Below, piece by piece: positions 1 to 11,243 of a stretch of DNA of 64,000 nucleotides (positions within the stretch are counted from its first letter, which is position 1; each line of letters begins with the position of its first letter). Under the pieces are notes generated by a model, which was not told where the DNA came from, did no database searches, and saw only the letters and a program-made list of their open reading frames with translations. This stretch comes from Aphidius gifuensis (taxonomy: Eukaryota; Arthropoda; Insecta; Hymenoptera; Braconidae): positions 7,502,001 to 7,566,000 of the forward strand of contig NC_057792.1 of assembly GCF_014905175.1 (NCBI RefSeq), in the 5' to 3' direction. A program made the translations under genes and the position numbers.

Positions 1-239
1 AAAAGAAAAAAAACAGCGTCAAGTATTCGAGGTCAGCGCCAATTGTAATGAAACTAATTTTGCAGTTATTTTATTTTTTATTAGTACATATTTATTAATA
101 AAACACTTTTATCCAATATTGCAAGAAAATTATTATATCTGATACACAAATTATAGTTCAGCTGTAATATACATATGTATATTATCCATTATTAATATTA
201 TTCATTATTATTTATAATAATTATAGTTGCTTATTGTAG
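1..239. other. 3' flank of copy 1, no gene
   Basis: AT-rich sequence with no coding signal. From about 107 to 175 it matches the 3' flank of copy 9 (about 53085-53150: AATAAAACACTTTTAT, ATTGCAAGAAAATTATT), and it lacks the Helitron seen beside copies 2 to 8. This marks the left end of the amplified block. Confidence 0.5.
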
Positions 240-2013
240 TTATTTATTTCTCGGTTGAATTTCCAACCAAAAACCTCCTTTAGCTGTCATTGCTAAACTA
301 CTCTTGCTAATTTCAAGTGGCAAAATCATTTTTTTACCTGGTTTGAGTTGACATTTAGCAACAAGATGCACTAATAGTACTTTAGTTTCTAATAATGCAA
401 ATCGATTGCCAATACACATTCTCGGACCTAAATAAAAAATATTTAGAAAAATTATTATGGTTATGCTTTTATAAATTTTGTTTTGAAAATAGAATAGAAT
501 TAATAAGTAATTTTTACAACATAATAAATGAATATATACCTAAACCAAATGGCATGTATGCTGGAGAATTCAGAGTGCCTTTTGGGTCTTCAATAAATCT
601 ATCTGGATAAAATTTTTCAGGTTCATCAAAATATACTGGATCTCTTTGAATGGCAAAGACTGGAAACCATAGAAAATCACCAGGTTCAAGACGGTGTGGT
701 TTTGCTCCTGGCAATGTTGGAGGTAATTCAAAACTTTTCGAACAAACTCTGTCAAGAAATCCAGCAATCGGATAGTATCTAAGTGTTTCGTTAATGACTG
801 CGTCAAGATATGCAAGTCTATTTACAGCTTCATATGTTACATCCCCATTTGTTCTTTCTAACATTTCATCAATTTCGTTTTGAAGCTTTGTTTGAATCTC
901 AGGATTAGCAGCGACTTCGTGAACAACGAATGACATGAGGCTCGATGTCGTATCGAAGCCCTGAATTTGTAAAAAAGAAAATATACATATAATATATAAT
1001 TTATTTATAATTATACATGGCATTTATGGAGTTTTTTTTTTTTGTTCAAAGTAAATGTGTGATATACAGAATTTATTTAAATTTTATTTAAATTGTTAAC
1101 AAACCCCAAAAAAGAAGATGAATGCTTGTGATGTCATATCTGTTATCGAAAGTGTTGGTCCCGACTTATTGGCTCGTGTCTCCATCATCAATTGAATCAT
1201 GTCTGGTCTTGTTATTCCTTTTTCATCTCTTGTACGTATTGTATCTTCTACAAGTTTTTGGAAAAATCCATCTACTCTACTATCAATTATTCTTATCTTG
1301 AAAAATCTTGAGAAATTTGGAAAACTCCGAACAAAGAAAAATTTTACCGACTGGAATCCTTCAAAGTTTGTAGCCTTTCTACCAAGTACATAAAAATCAT
1401 TATTTTTATCTTTCATTGAATTTATTGATATTCCAAATGCACAAGTTGCTATAACATCATTTGTATAACGACAAAATGCATCTTTCGAAAATATTTCAAG
1501 TGGTTTTTCTTTTGAATCTTTCACAAGGTAGTCAACAAAATTTTCAGCACAATTTGACATTAATTTAAACATTCCTTTCATTTTACTTGATGTAAAGGCA
1601 GGAGTAAGAAGATTTCTTATTTCTCGCCACCTATCATCGTGTAATGAAAAAAGATTGTTACCAAAAAGTGGCTCTACTTCGGGATTAACAAAAGAACGAT
1701 GATTAACAAAATGATCAAAATTTTTTATAGCAATTGATTTAATTAGTTCTGGATCACGTATTAGTACAGTTGGACTACCAAAGTCATAAAAACCAACGTA
1801 TTTAGCATCTTTATTTATATTATACACATTTTGGATGTAATGAAACACTGAAATTCTCCGAAACAATGATGCTCCCATATTTCCCAACAGTGGCCATGGT
1901 TTAATATGTGGAATTTCATGTTTTTCAAAATACTTCACTTTCCCAGATTGAAAATAAATATACACAATTATAAAAACTAAAAAACTCAAAAGCAACGTCC
2001 AAGTATCCATCAT
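240..2013 (-). CDS. CYP9-like: CYP9-like cytochrome P450, copy 1 (mosaic boundary gene)
   Basis: Haem-thiolate monooxygenase of the CYP3 clan, most like CYP9: expected to be an ER-anchored enzyme oxidising xenobiotics or small lipophilic compounds with electrons from P450 reductase. Exons are 1105-2013, 540-960 and 240-427; the introns have GT..AG ends and the joined frame gives 505 aa. Visible motifs are an N-terminal membrane anchor (about residues 4-22), helix C WREIR (129-133), helix I GGFDTTS, helix K ETLR, PDRF and the haem loop FGLGPRMCIG, split by intron 2 within the second Gly codon. The C-terminus ends in PRNK, five residues shorter than in the other copies. The 5' two thirds of exon 1 match the array copies, while the rest of exon 1 (FQSV, RFFKI, NKSGPTLSIT) and exon 2 (HEVAANPEIQTK, DFLWF) differ, so the gene looks recombinant. 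Family assignment is firm; subfamily and substrate are unknown. Confidence 0.88.
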
Positions 2014-2260
2014 TACAAAAAAACTATCGAAGCGAATATTAAAATTCAGCTACAGATCTTTTAGACATGCAAGTCTATAATGCACTAAACATTTCAGTCT
2101 AATGCGAAAACTGAAACACATATATATGCAGTTGTCTGTGCAAGTGTTTGTAATTAAATGACAGCGCAAATGTTTGATAAAAAAAATTTATCTCATGGTC
2201 ATAATGATCAAGTGAGTTATGACCTTTGCTGACAATGATGCGTAGAATAAATAATAAAAA
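2014..2260 (-). promoter_or_regulatory. P450 core promoter and conserved upstream block (copy 1; repeated in all units)
   Basis: On the minus strand a TATATA box lies at 2121-2127, about 110 bp before the ATG, suggesting a 5'UTR of roughly 80 nt. Farther upstream, 2167-2248 (82 bp) is base-for-base the same in the diverged copy 9 (56306-56387), although the flanks differ. The block includes TGACCTTTGCTGAC, which combines a nuclear-receptor half-site with a Maf-type half-site. Equivalent TATA positions are 9186, 16276, 23338, 30397, 37447 and 51486. Start-site position is inferred. Confidence 0.5.
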
Positions 2261-2963
2261 AAAAAGCTGATGTAAAAATAAAATTTTTTCCTTGTTTATA
2301 TCTACATGGAAACTAACTAAATAAATATATATTTAATAAGAAACAAAATAAACAGTTTTTCAAGGATTATCGAGACACTGAGAAAAGTAATTAGTATATT
2401 ATTTACATAAAAAGAATAGAATTTTTACATTTGAATAATGTGGCAAGAACAATTTAAAAAAAAAAACAGATAAAGATTATATTTTATATTATATTTACAT
2501 TAAAATTTACATTAAAAATTTTAACTTGGTCATTTCAAGAACAAAAACATTATATACGAATTTTGTGTAAAACTTCCTTTAATATTATTTTTATACTTGA
2601 TGGAGATAAAAATTAATTTGAAAATTTGTTTATCGACTCTATTGTCATATTATTATGTAAAATTTACATTTTTTCAATCAACCGTAATTAAAATTCCAAG
2701 AATAAGAAAATATGCTTGGAGGAGAGGATTGAAAAATAAATTATAGGCTTGCCAGTAATTAATATTTATAGATAAATAAAATACCAAGGACAAGCAGTAG
2801 ACACAGAAATTGTAATCTACATCAATTCCTCAGGTACTGCTTCCTCATAGTATTTTAATTTTATAAAACAAACTAATTACAATAAAGCTTGCTGAAGAAT
2901 TAATGTATATATACAGAGAAATTATGCTAATACAATAAATGGAACATTAAATTATTTTTGTTT

Positions 2964-3030
2964 GTAGCTTGTCAAATTAGTAGTCAGGCAATTTAGGAAA
3001 TCGCAAGTTCGAGTCCACGATGTAACATTT
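2964..3030 (+). repeat. tRNA-like SINE relic in the array spacer
   Basis: A box B-like GTTCGAGTCC (3007-3016) follows a degenerate box A region (AGCTTGTCAAATTAGTAG) at the spacing of a tRNA-derived promoter. It lies about 1 kb upstream of the P450 and is present in all eight array units (for example near 10035, 17130, 24195, 31250, 38298, 45325 and 52328). No acceptor-stem pairing is visible, so it is not a working tRNA gene. A better preserved copy is at 57322-57385. Confidence 0.45.
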
Positions 3031-3249
3031 TTTAAAAATATAGATTTAGACTGTTAGAAAAGTATTATAAAAAAAAAGTGAAGTGTACTCGAAAAATTAG
3101 TAAAATAATGTTTTCTATAAATATTATATAAATATTAGTCAAAAAACAGAATAAGTAAATTTCATATGATAAAATAGTGAAATAAAATAGTGAAACAAAT
3201 TGACAAAAAAAAAATTAAAACTTATAAATTTTTTATAAAAAAACGGGCT

Positions 3250-4160
3250 GTAAACAAACAAAAAATGAAATCATTTTAATTGGTAATTTTATTTTTATTT
3301 GTCTTTGAATTCCTCTTTGCTTAAAAAAAAATTCAACTTTGACCATTTTTTTGGCTTTCAATCATATTATTATATAACATTATTGTTGTTAATTTTTTTT
3401 TGTGTTAAATCTCTATATTGATTCGAATCATATCTACAAAAAATTGTGTTTAATATCTATTAAGTTGTTTTGATTTATAGATATGCAACTTAAATTGTGT
3501 ATACATTGATTTATTATCTTTTGAAGGACGCATTATACATGTATATTGTTGTAATTGATTATAAATATTATCACTAAAAAAAAAATCAAAAAAAGGCAAT
3601 TAAAGTCACCTTTAAACCCCAAATAATCAATTTTATTACAGCAAACATATATATTTCTCAATTATAAATAAATATTTGATTGAAAAATATTAATGATTTG
3701 AGTTAAAAGTGACTTTAAATGAGTCTTTTCGATTGTTTTTGTTTTACTTTTGATCTTTTATACGGTTTTTCTGAAAAACTAAAAAGAAATTGAAAATTTT
3801 ATAAAAGTAACTTTCGTTTTTTTTTTTTTTTTTACAACCAAAATGATGTTGAAAAAAAATACAATTTTGAAAAAAAAAAAGGGACTATTTCAGATATCTC
3901 GAAATTAGAGTGGGTTTAAGCTTATACCCACTCTACTCGAAATTCGATGGTAGCGTCCTCGAAAATTGACGGAAAAAAATACGGGTTTTTTAAGGCCAAA
4001 ATCTACAACATATCAAAAAATGAGCAAAATCGCAGAGGGTCAGGCCGCAAACCCCGTGAATTGGCTAAGAACGCCACATATATATATATATATAATTGTA
4101 TTATGTTATATCGTTGTCGATAGATGGACTTCGTTAGAGATCGTCAGCGATATATCTATA
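3250..4160. other. AT-rich spacer with two inverted repeats (array unit)
   Basis: No gene is seen. The part to about 3575 matches the upstream flank of copy 9 (57400-57665). At about 3598-3725 there is an inverted repeat with arms containing TTAAAGTCAC and GTGACTTTAA around an AT-rich middle, like a MITE remnant of about 125 bp. At 3910-3937 AGAGTGGGT and ACCCACTCT form a stem with a 10 base loop, flanked by GAAATT on each side. The stretch near 4078-4130 matches the 3' flank of copy 9 near 53145-53200, so the unit junction lies between about 3575 and 4075. Confidence 0.5.
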
Positions 4161-5439
4161 TCTATATATATAAATGTTAAAATGAAAACCTTTGAGGCAT
4201 ATGTTCTCAGCAACTACCCAACCGATCATTATGATTTTTTTTTTTAAATTAAAGAGCTTAGCACGGAGATCGTTTTTAGCGTTTATTCGATTTCATAACT
4301 TAATAAACAACCGAGTTATTAATTATTATAAATAATAGCCTGCTACGCTTAGACTTATGCTGCTTTACACTCATACAATCACAGAGTTGGAAAAAGAGAG
4401 AGAAGCGCCATAGTCCCAAATGATTTATCTATTTGCATTTAAACATAATCAAAAAGTTGAAAAAAAATTAACAATAATATTTTCGAATCAACTAGCTTAG
4501 GAATCATCAGACCGATAGATAAATAGAAGCTGTGTAGGTAAAAATTTTGGTAAATATTCGGTTTAAATGAAATGTGTTATATCAATAGAAAATGTGTAAT
4601 AAAATGAAAATGTTTACGTTCAAAATTTCTTTGTTGGATAACCTTGGTTTAGATTTTCTATTAATTCTGTCTTTAATAATAATAAAAATGGCAGCACGAA
4701 ATTATTCAATAATCATCATCATACCTTATCAATCCATTCAAAAAATTAAAAAAGAAAATTTCATTTAAATAATTAAGGTTGATTCCGAATATCTGAATTA
4801 TTGATAGACTTTCGATTTTTTTGACTTATTTTCTAAATGAAAGAATTATCTATATTGTGAATTTTTTTGAATTTTTTCTTGTTTGCTTTTTGCGAGATAT
4901 TTACTGTCAAAGTTGACAACTTTAACACACAAGGTATACGCGTTACCTCATGTTTTTACGAATAACTTTTTTGTGTGTTGATTTAAAACTGTACATTTAC
5001 TATCAGATTGTAGCCCTGGACGAGACAAAATTTTGATAATTATTTCAATTTTTTCTTCTTTTTCTTTTAATAAATATTTAACTTTTAAACATTAAACTTT
5101 GCTAGATGCGCGGCACACTGACATGAACACAAGCATGGTTTTGGCGTACGACGCAAACTTTGTTTGCTAATAGGTGCTTTCTTTTGGGTGTTTATTTTTT
5201 TTCCTGTTTATTATCACGCATGCGCAGCTGAATGCGCAGTCAGCAAAAAGTCAGCTTGCAACAGCGTAGGACAAGAGGGGCTGCAGCTCCATGGATCAGC
5301 GTGTGTTTTCGCGCACACACATACTACTAAAGAACTTGGTTTTTTCATCAGTGGCACCACAAAAATTTCAGGACACGGGAATAGAAAATAGCGTTATTAA
5401 TATACGGGCCCTTCGTGGCATAAATATTGGTACGGCGAT

Positions 5440-5485
5440 GGGACTTGGAATCAACCTTAAGGTTGAAAGTAAATCCCATCGTCAA
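5440..5485. repeat. Strong hairpin with a palindromic core
   Basis: CGATGGGA at the left and TCCCATCG at the right enclose CAACCTTAAGGTTG, a perfect 14 bp palindrome. All of it lies within the 46 bp just left of the nested CACTG element, and it is present in every unit. It may be a subterminal hairpin of a mobile element. Confidence 0.5.
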
Positions 5486-5509
5486 ACAAAGTTTCGGCCC
5501 AATAGTATG

Positions 5510-6894
5510 CACTGAAAAAACGTTCCCGCTGCAGGCACGGTCTAGACCTGCCACGGTCTAGATCTATTTATTATTCTAATAGCTATTAGACCGGTAATGG
5601 TAGACCGCTACAGTAGCAGGATGTCCATGTAAATCCACAGTAAGCACCCGTATATTCTCGGTAAACTGTACTGCTGATTCAGCAGTACAAGGCACTGCTG
5701 TGGCAACTGAATGCGCACGTCTGTATGCGCGGTCATATACGGTTCACGACTTTGACATCACTTATAGGTTAGGATTAAAATTTAGAATTTTTTAAATGTT
5801 CAATTAAACATTTCTTTTAAGGCGGTATGTCAAAATATTGAAAAAAGATTCCCTCTCACAGATTTCGATCAAAGGAGGCTTATTTTTTAAGTGAAATAAA
5901 GATCTCTTTTATCAAATTTTTTTTGTAATTTTCTACCACGATTTAGGTGAGATAATTAGGGTCAAAGTTGACAACAATTAACACTTTTTACACACGTATA
6001 GGAAGCATCGGCTCGTTTTCTCTTCTATTGAAAAAACGCTCTCACAGAAAACCTTCATTTTACTACAGCTTATACTTCTTTAAATTACGAAGATAATAAA
6101 AAAAAATCATTGATTTCTACCACGGATTTTGAAAGTTATTCATTATTTAAGACGAAAATTTAGGGTCAAACAGTACCGGGCGAAGCATTGAGAATCTGCT
6201 GAAGTAGATTAGTGTGTGTAAATACGAGCCGCCCACACTCATACTTCTAGAGATGCGGCAGTAAAGTATAAAAATTTCAGACATTATGGGGCGCTTATTA
6301 TTTTTTTGAACTATGGTTATCAGAGTGCCCCTTTGCACCCAAAGAGTCGTCCTACTTTGAGATTTACATACTGCCTTAAAATTAAATTTTTACATTTTAA
6401 TTTACCATGTAATATTATATTTATACTATCATTATAGTTAATGCAATTCCTTTGTTTAATCAATAAGTTAATTTATTATTATTAAACGGTAAATTAAAAA
6501 TGTAAATTTTTTAATTCTATATTCAAATAAAATATATTTTTTCAAATTCTTTATCCATATTTTTTTATAATATACAAGATTTTAAAATCGATTCATATTC
6601 AATAATAATAGTAATATATAATCATATTTATTAATAATTAATATTAATAATATACATATATACATCATTTAATTTATCGAATGAGTCTTTACAGCATACT
6701 CATACAGCATTCTTTGTACCGCTCATACGCCTGAACTCATCAACAGTAAAGTCTACCGCTACAGCAGCAGTGCTGTACTGCTTTGAGAGCAGTACAGAAA
6801 TTCCAAGTTGGGTGTACTGCTCTTACAGCAGTTCAGCGCTTCGCAGTCTATTTTGCTACTTTACTGCTACGGCAGCAGGAACGTGTTTTCAGTG
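5510..6894. mobile_element. Nested element with CACTGAAAA terminal inverted repeats
   Basis: Inside the Helitron-like element, 5510 begins CACTGAAAAAACGTTCC and 6894 is the end of its inverted counterpart (CACTGAAAACACGTTCC on the minus strand), giving imperfect inverted repeats of about 23 bp around 1385 bp. The subterminal parts are full of short inverted motifs built on CAGTAC, GCTGTACTG and GTCTAGAC. No transposase reading frame is seen, and no clear target-site duplication. The CACTG ends recall CACTA-type DNA transposons but do not prove it. A copy sits in every unit, for example 12594-13985. Confidence 0.45.
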
Positions 6895-7290
6895 TGTAAT
6901 CCGTATTGTGAAGAAAAACAGACTGATAATTAAAAAATAGTAGTAGTAAAAATTTTTTTAACGACAAGCATAAATGTATTCTTCCCCTATTCTTATGTGT
7001 TAAAGTTGTCAACTTTGACATCCATTATCTAAAAAAAAAAAACTAGCATAAAAATTTAAAAAAAATTCATCGAAAAAAATTCTGACTTTTATTTGCTACC
7101 AAAAAGTTTGGAATAGAAATATTATTTGGAGCTAGCAAGTCATTAATTTTTTTAAACAATTGATAACATCTCTAAAATTGTAAAAATAATCTCGAGCGAA
7201 GCCGGGTTAATCAGCTAGTAGATATATATAACTATATAGTCGTAGATGTAGTCTGCAAAAGTGACATCTTCAACGATCTTCCACAGACGA

Positions 7291-9078
7291 TCACGAATTT
7301 TTTTCTTGGGTTTTTCTTGGTTGAATTTCCAGGTAAAACCCTCCTTTAGCTGCCATTGCTAAACTACTCTTGCTAATTTCAAGTGGCAAAATCATTTTTT
7401 TACCTGGTTTGAGTTGACATTTAGCAACAAGATGCACTAATAGTACTTTAGTTTCTAATAATGCAAATCGATTGCCAATACACATTCTTGGACCTAAATA
7501 AAAAAAATTATTATAAATATATGCATTTATAAATTCTATTCTGAAAATTGAAACAATTGATAAGTAATTTTTTCAACATAATAAATGAATGTAAATATAT
7601 ATACCTAAACCAAATGGCATGTATGCTGGAGAATTCAAAGTGCCTTTTGGGTCTTCAATAAATCTATCTGGATAAAATTTGTCAGGTTCATCAAAATATA
7701 TTGGATCTCTTTGAATTGCAAAAACTGGAAACCATATAAAATCACCAGGTTCAAGGCGGTGTGGTTTTGCTCCTGGCAATGTTGGAGGTAATTCAAAACT
7801 TTTCGAACAAACTCTGTCAAGAAATCCAGCAATCGGATAGTATCTGAGTGTTTCGTTAATGACTGCGTCAAGATATGCAAGTCTATTTACAGCTTCATAT
7901 GTTACATCCCCATTTGTTCTTTCTAACATTTCATCAATTTCGTTTTGAAGCTTTGCTTGAATCTCAGGATTAGCAGCGATTTGGTGAACAACGAATGACA
8001 TGAGGCTCGATGTCGTATCGAAGCCCTGAATTCGTAAAAAAGAAAATATACATATAATATATAATTTATTTATAATTATACATGGCATTTATGGAGTTTT
8101 TTTTTTGTTCAAAGTAAATGTGTAATATACAGAATTCATTCAAATTTTATTTAAATTGTTAACAAACCCCAAAAAAGAAGATGAAAGCTTGTGTGATGTC
8201 ATATCTCCTATCGAAAGAGTTGGTCCAGTCTTATTGGCTCTTGTCTCCATCATCAATTGAATCATGTCTGGTCTTGTGATTCCTTTTTCATCTCTTGTAC
8301 GTACTGTATCTTCTACAATTTTTTTGAAAAATCCATCTGCTCTACTATCAATTATTCTTATGTTGAATAATCTTGAGAAATTTGGAAAACTCCGAACAAA
8401 GAAAAATTTTACGGACATTAATCCTTCAAAGTTTGTAGCCTTTCTACCAAGTACATAAAAATCATTAGTTTTATCTTTCATTGAATTTATTGATATTCCA
8501 AATGCACAAGTTGCTATAACATCATTTGTATAACGACAAAATGCATCTTTCGAAAATATTTCAAGTGGTTTTTCTTTTGAATCTTTCACAAGGTAGTCAA
8601 CAAAATTTTCAGCACAATTTGACATTAATTTAAACATTCCTTTCATTTTACTTGATGTAAAGGCAGGAGTAAGAAGATTTCTTATTTCTCGCCACCTATC
8701 ATCGTGTAATGAAAAAAGATTGTTACCAAAAAGTGGCTCTACTTCGGGATTAACAAAAGAACGATGATTAACAAAATGATCAAAATTTTTTATAGCAATT
8801 GATTTAATTAGTTCTGGATCACGTATTAGTACAGTTGGACTACCAAAGTCATAAAAACCAACGTATTTAGCATCTTTATTTATATTATACACATTTTGGA
8901 TGTAATGAAACACTGAAATTCTCCGAAACAATGATGCTCCCATATTTCCCAACAGTGGCCATGGTTTAATATGTGGAATTTCATGTTTTTCAAAATACTT
9001 CACTTTCCCAGATTGAAAATAAATATACACAATTATAAAAACTAAAAAACTCAAAAGCAACGTCCAAGTATCCATCAT
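7291..9078 (-). CDS. CYP9-like: CYP9-like cytochrome P450, copy 2 (2 bp insertion in exon 1)
   Basis: Array-type P450. Exons are 8168-9078, 7605-8025 and 7291-7493. Exon 1 is 911 bp instead of 909 because a GT dinucleotide is repeated at about 8191-8195. This shifts the frame just before the helix I segment: the reading after DMTS becomes HKLSSSF instead of QAFIFFF. Without that change the gene would have the same structure as the intact copies (303 codons, 140 codons plus one base, then 67 codons with the stop). Exons 2 and 3 are intact, with ETLR, PDRF and the haem-binding Cys in RMCIGNRF. The insertion lies in otherwise identical sequence. It may be a real allele-inactivating mutation or an assembly error, and the sequence alone cannot decide. 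Confidence 0.8.
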
Positions 9079-11243
9079 TACAAAAAAACTATCGAAGCGA
9101 ATATTAAAATTCAGCTACAGATCTTTTAGACATGCAAGTCTATAATGCACTAAACATTTCAGTCTAATGCGAAAACTGAAACACATATATATGCAGTTGT
9201 CTGTGCAAGTGTTTGTAATTAAATGACAGCGCAAATGTTTGATAAAAAAAATTTATCTCATGGTCATAATGATCAAGTGAGTTATGACCTTTGCTGACAA
9301 TGATGCGTAGAATAAATAATAAAAAAAAAAGCTGATGTAAAAATAAAATTTTTTCCTTGTTTATATCTACATGGAAACTAACTAAATAAATATATATTTA
9401 ATAAGAAACAAAATAAACAGTTTTTCAAGGATTATCGAGACACTGAGAAAAGTAATTAGTATATTATTTACATAAAAAGAATAGAATTTTTACATTTGAA
9501 TAATGTGGCAAGAACAATTTAAAAAAAAAAACAGATAAAGATTATATTTTATATTATATTTACATTAAAATTTACATTAAAAAATTTTAACTTGGTCATT
9601 TCCAAGAACAAAAAACATTATATACGAATTTTGTGTAAAACTTCCTTTTTTGTGTTAATATTATTTTTATACTTGATGGAGATAAAATTAATTTGAAAAT
9701 TTGTTTATCGACTCTATTGTCATATTATTATGTAAAATTTACATTTTTCAATCAACCGTAATTAAAATTCCAAGAATAAGAAAATATGCTTGGAGGAGAG
9801 AGGAAAAATAAATTATAGGCTTGCCAGTAATTAATATTTATAGATAAATAAAATACCAAGGACAAGCAGTAGACACAGAAATTGTAATCTACATCAAGTC
9901 CTCAGGTACTGCTTCCTCATAGTATTTTAATTTTATAAAACAAACTAATTACAATAAAGCTTGCTGAAGAATTAATGTATATATATACAGAGAAATTATG
10001 CTAATACAATAAATGGAACATTAAATTATTTTTGTTTGTAGCTTGTCAAATTAGTAGTCAGGCAATTTAGGAAATCGCAAGTTCGAGTCCACGATGTAAC
10101 ATTTTTTAAAAATATAGATTTAGACTGTTAGAAAAGTATTATAAAAAAAAAGTGAAGTGTACTCGAAAAATTAGTAAAATAATGTTTTCTATAAATATTA
10201 TATAAATATTAGTCAAAAAACAGAATAAGTAAATTTCATATGATAAAATAGTGAAATAAAATAGTGAAACAAATTGACAAAAAAAAAATTAAAACTTATA
10301 AATTTTTTATAAAAAAACGGGCTGTAAACAAACAAAAAATGAAATCATTTTAATTGGTAATTTTTATTTTTATTTGTCTTTGAATTCCTCTTTTGCTTAA
10401 AAAAAAATTCAACTTTGACCATTTTTTTGGCTTTCAATCATATTATTATATAACATTATTGTTGTTAATTTTTTTTTGTGTTAAATCTCTATATTGATTC
10501 GAATCATATCTACAAAAAATTGTGTTTAATATCTATTAAGTTGTTTTGATTTATAGATATGCAACTTAAATTGTGTATACATTGATTTATTATCTTTTGA
10601 AGGACGCATTATACATGTATATTGTTGTAATTGATTATAAATATTATCACTAAAAAAAAAATCAAAAAAAGGCAATTAAAGTCACCTTTAACCCCAAATA
10701 ATCAATTTTATTACCTTAGACATATATATTTCTCAATTATAAATAAATATTTGATTGAAAAATATTAATGATTTGAGTTAAAAGTGACTTTTAAATGAGT
10801 CTTTTCGATTGTTTTGTTTTATTTTTTATTTTTTTTCCGGTTTTTTTAAAAAACTAAAAAGAAATTGAAAATTTTATAAAAGTAACTTTCGTTTTTTTTT
10901 TTTTTTTTACAACCAAAATGATGTTGAAAAAAAATACAATTTTGAAAAAAAAAAAGGGACTATTTCAGATATCTCGAAATTAGAGTGGGTTTAAGCTTAT
11001 ACCCACTCTACTCGAAATTCGATGGTAGCGTCCTCGAAAATTGACGGAAAAAAAAAAAAAAATACGGGTTTTTTAAGGCCAAAATCTACAACATATCAAA
11101 AAATGAGCAAAATCGCAGAGGGTCAGGCCGCAAACCCCGTGAATTGGCTAAGAACGCCACATATATATATATATATAATTGTATTATGTTATATCGTTGT
11201 CGATAGATGGACTTCGTTAGAGATCGTCAGCGATATATCTATA

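Larger units (their letters stand above)
4905..7020. repeat. Inverted 25 bp motif pair within the Helitron-like element
   Basis: The 25 bp at 4905-4929 (core AAAGTTGACAACTTT) recurs in inverse orientation at 6996-7020, and a related copy is at about 5960-5985. The motif is itself nearly palindromic, so each copy could fold or bind a dimeric protein. The pair could be the inverted ends of another nested element about 2.1 kb long, or internal repeats of the Helitron. Confidence 0.4.
4161..7218 (+). mobile_element. Non-autonomous Helitron-like element, spacer 1/2
   Basis: About 3.06 kb that begins TCTATATATATAAATG and ends GGGTTAATCAGCTAG, with A before the 5' TC and T after the 3' CTAG, as expected for Helitron insertion between A and T. 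The terminal GCGAAGCC..CAGCTAG is of the kind I know from arthropod Helitrons. The matching position near copy 9 (about 53218-53250) lacks the element and runs straight from GATCGTCAGCGATAT into TAGTCGTAGAT, an empty site. No RepHel protein is encoded, so it is non-autonomous, and I see no strong subterminal hairpin. Other elements are nested inside. Confidence 0.6.

Noticed and set aside
6147..6338. A 63-codon minus-strand frame conserved in most spacers
   Set aside because: Conservation is no higher than in the surrounding non-coding DNA, and there is no domain or splice logic.
7573..8088. A 171-codon minus-strand open frame in each unit, starting MPCIIINK
   Set aside because: It is P450 exon 2 read through into intron 1 at its start and intron 2 at its end; splice sites at 8025/8026 and 7604/7605 give the proper exon.
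8264..8458. A 64-codon plus-strand frame repeated in all units
   Set aside because: It is antisense to P450 exon 1, changes with the coding strand, and has no start context or homology.
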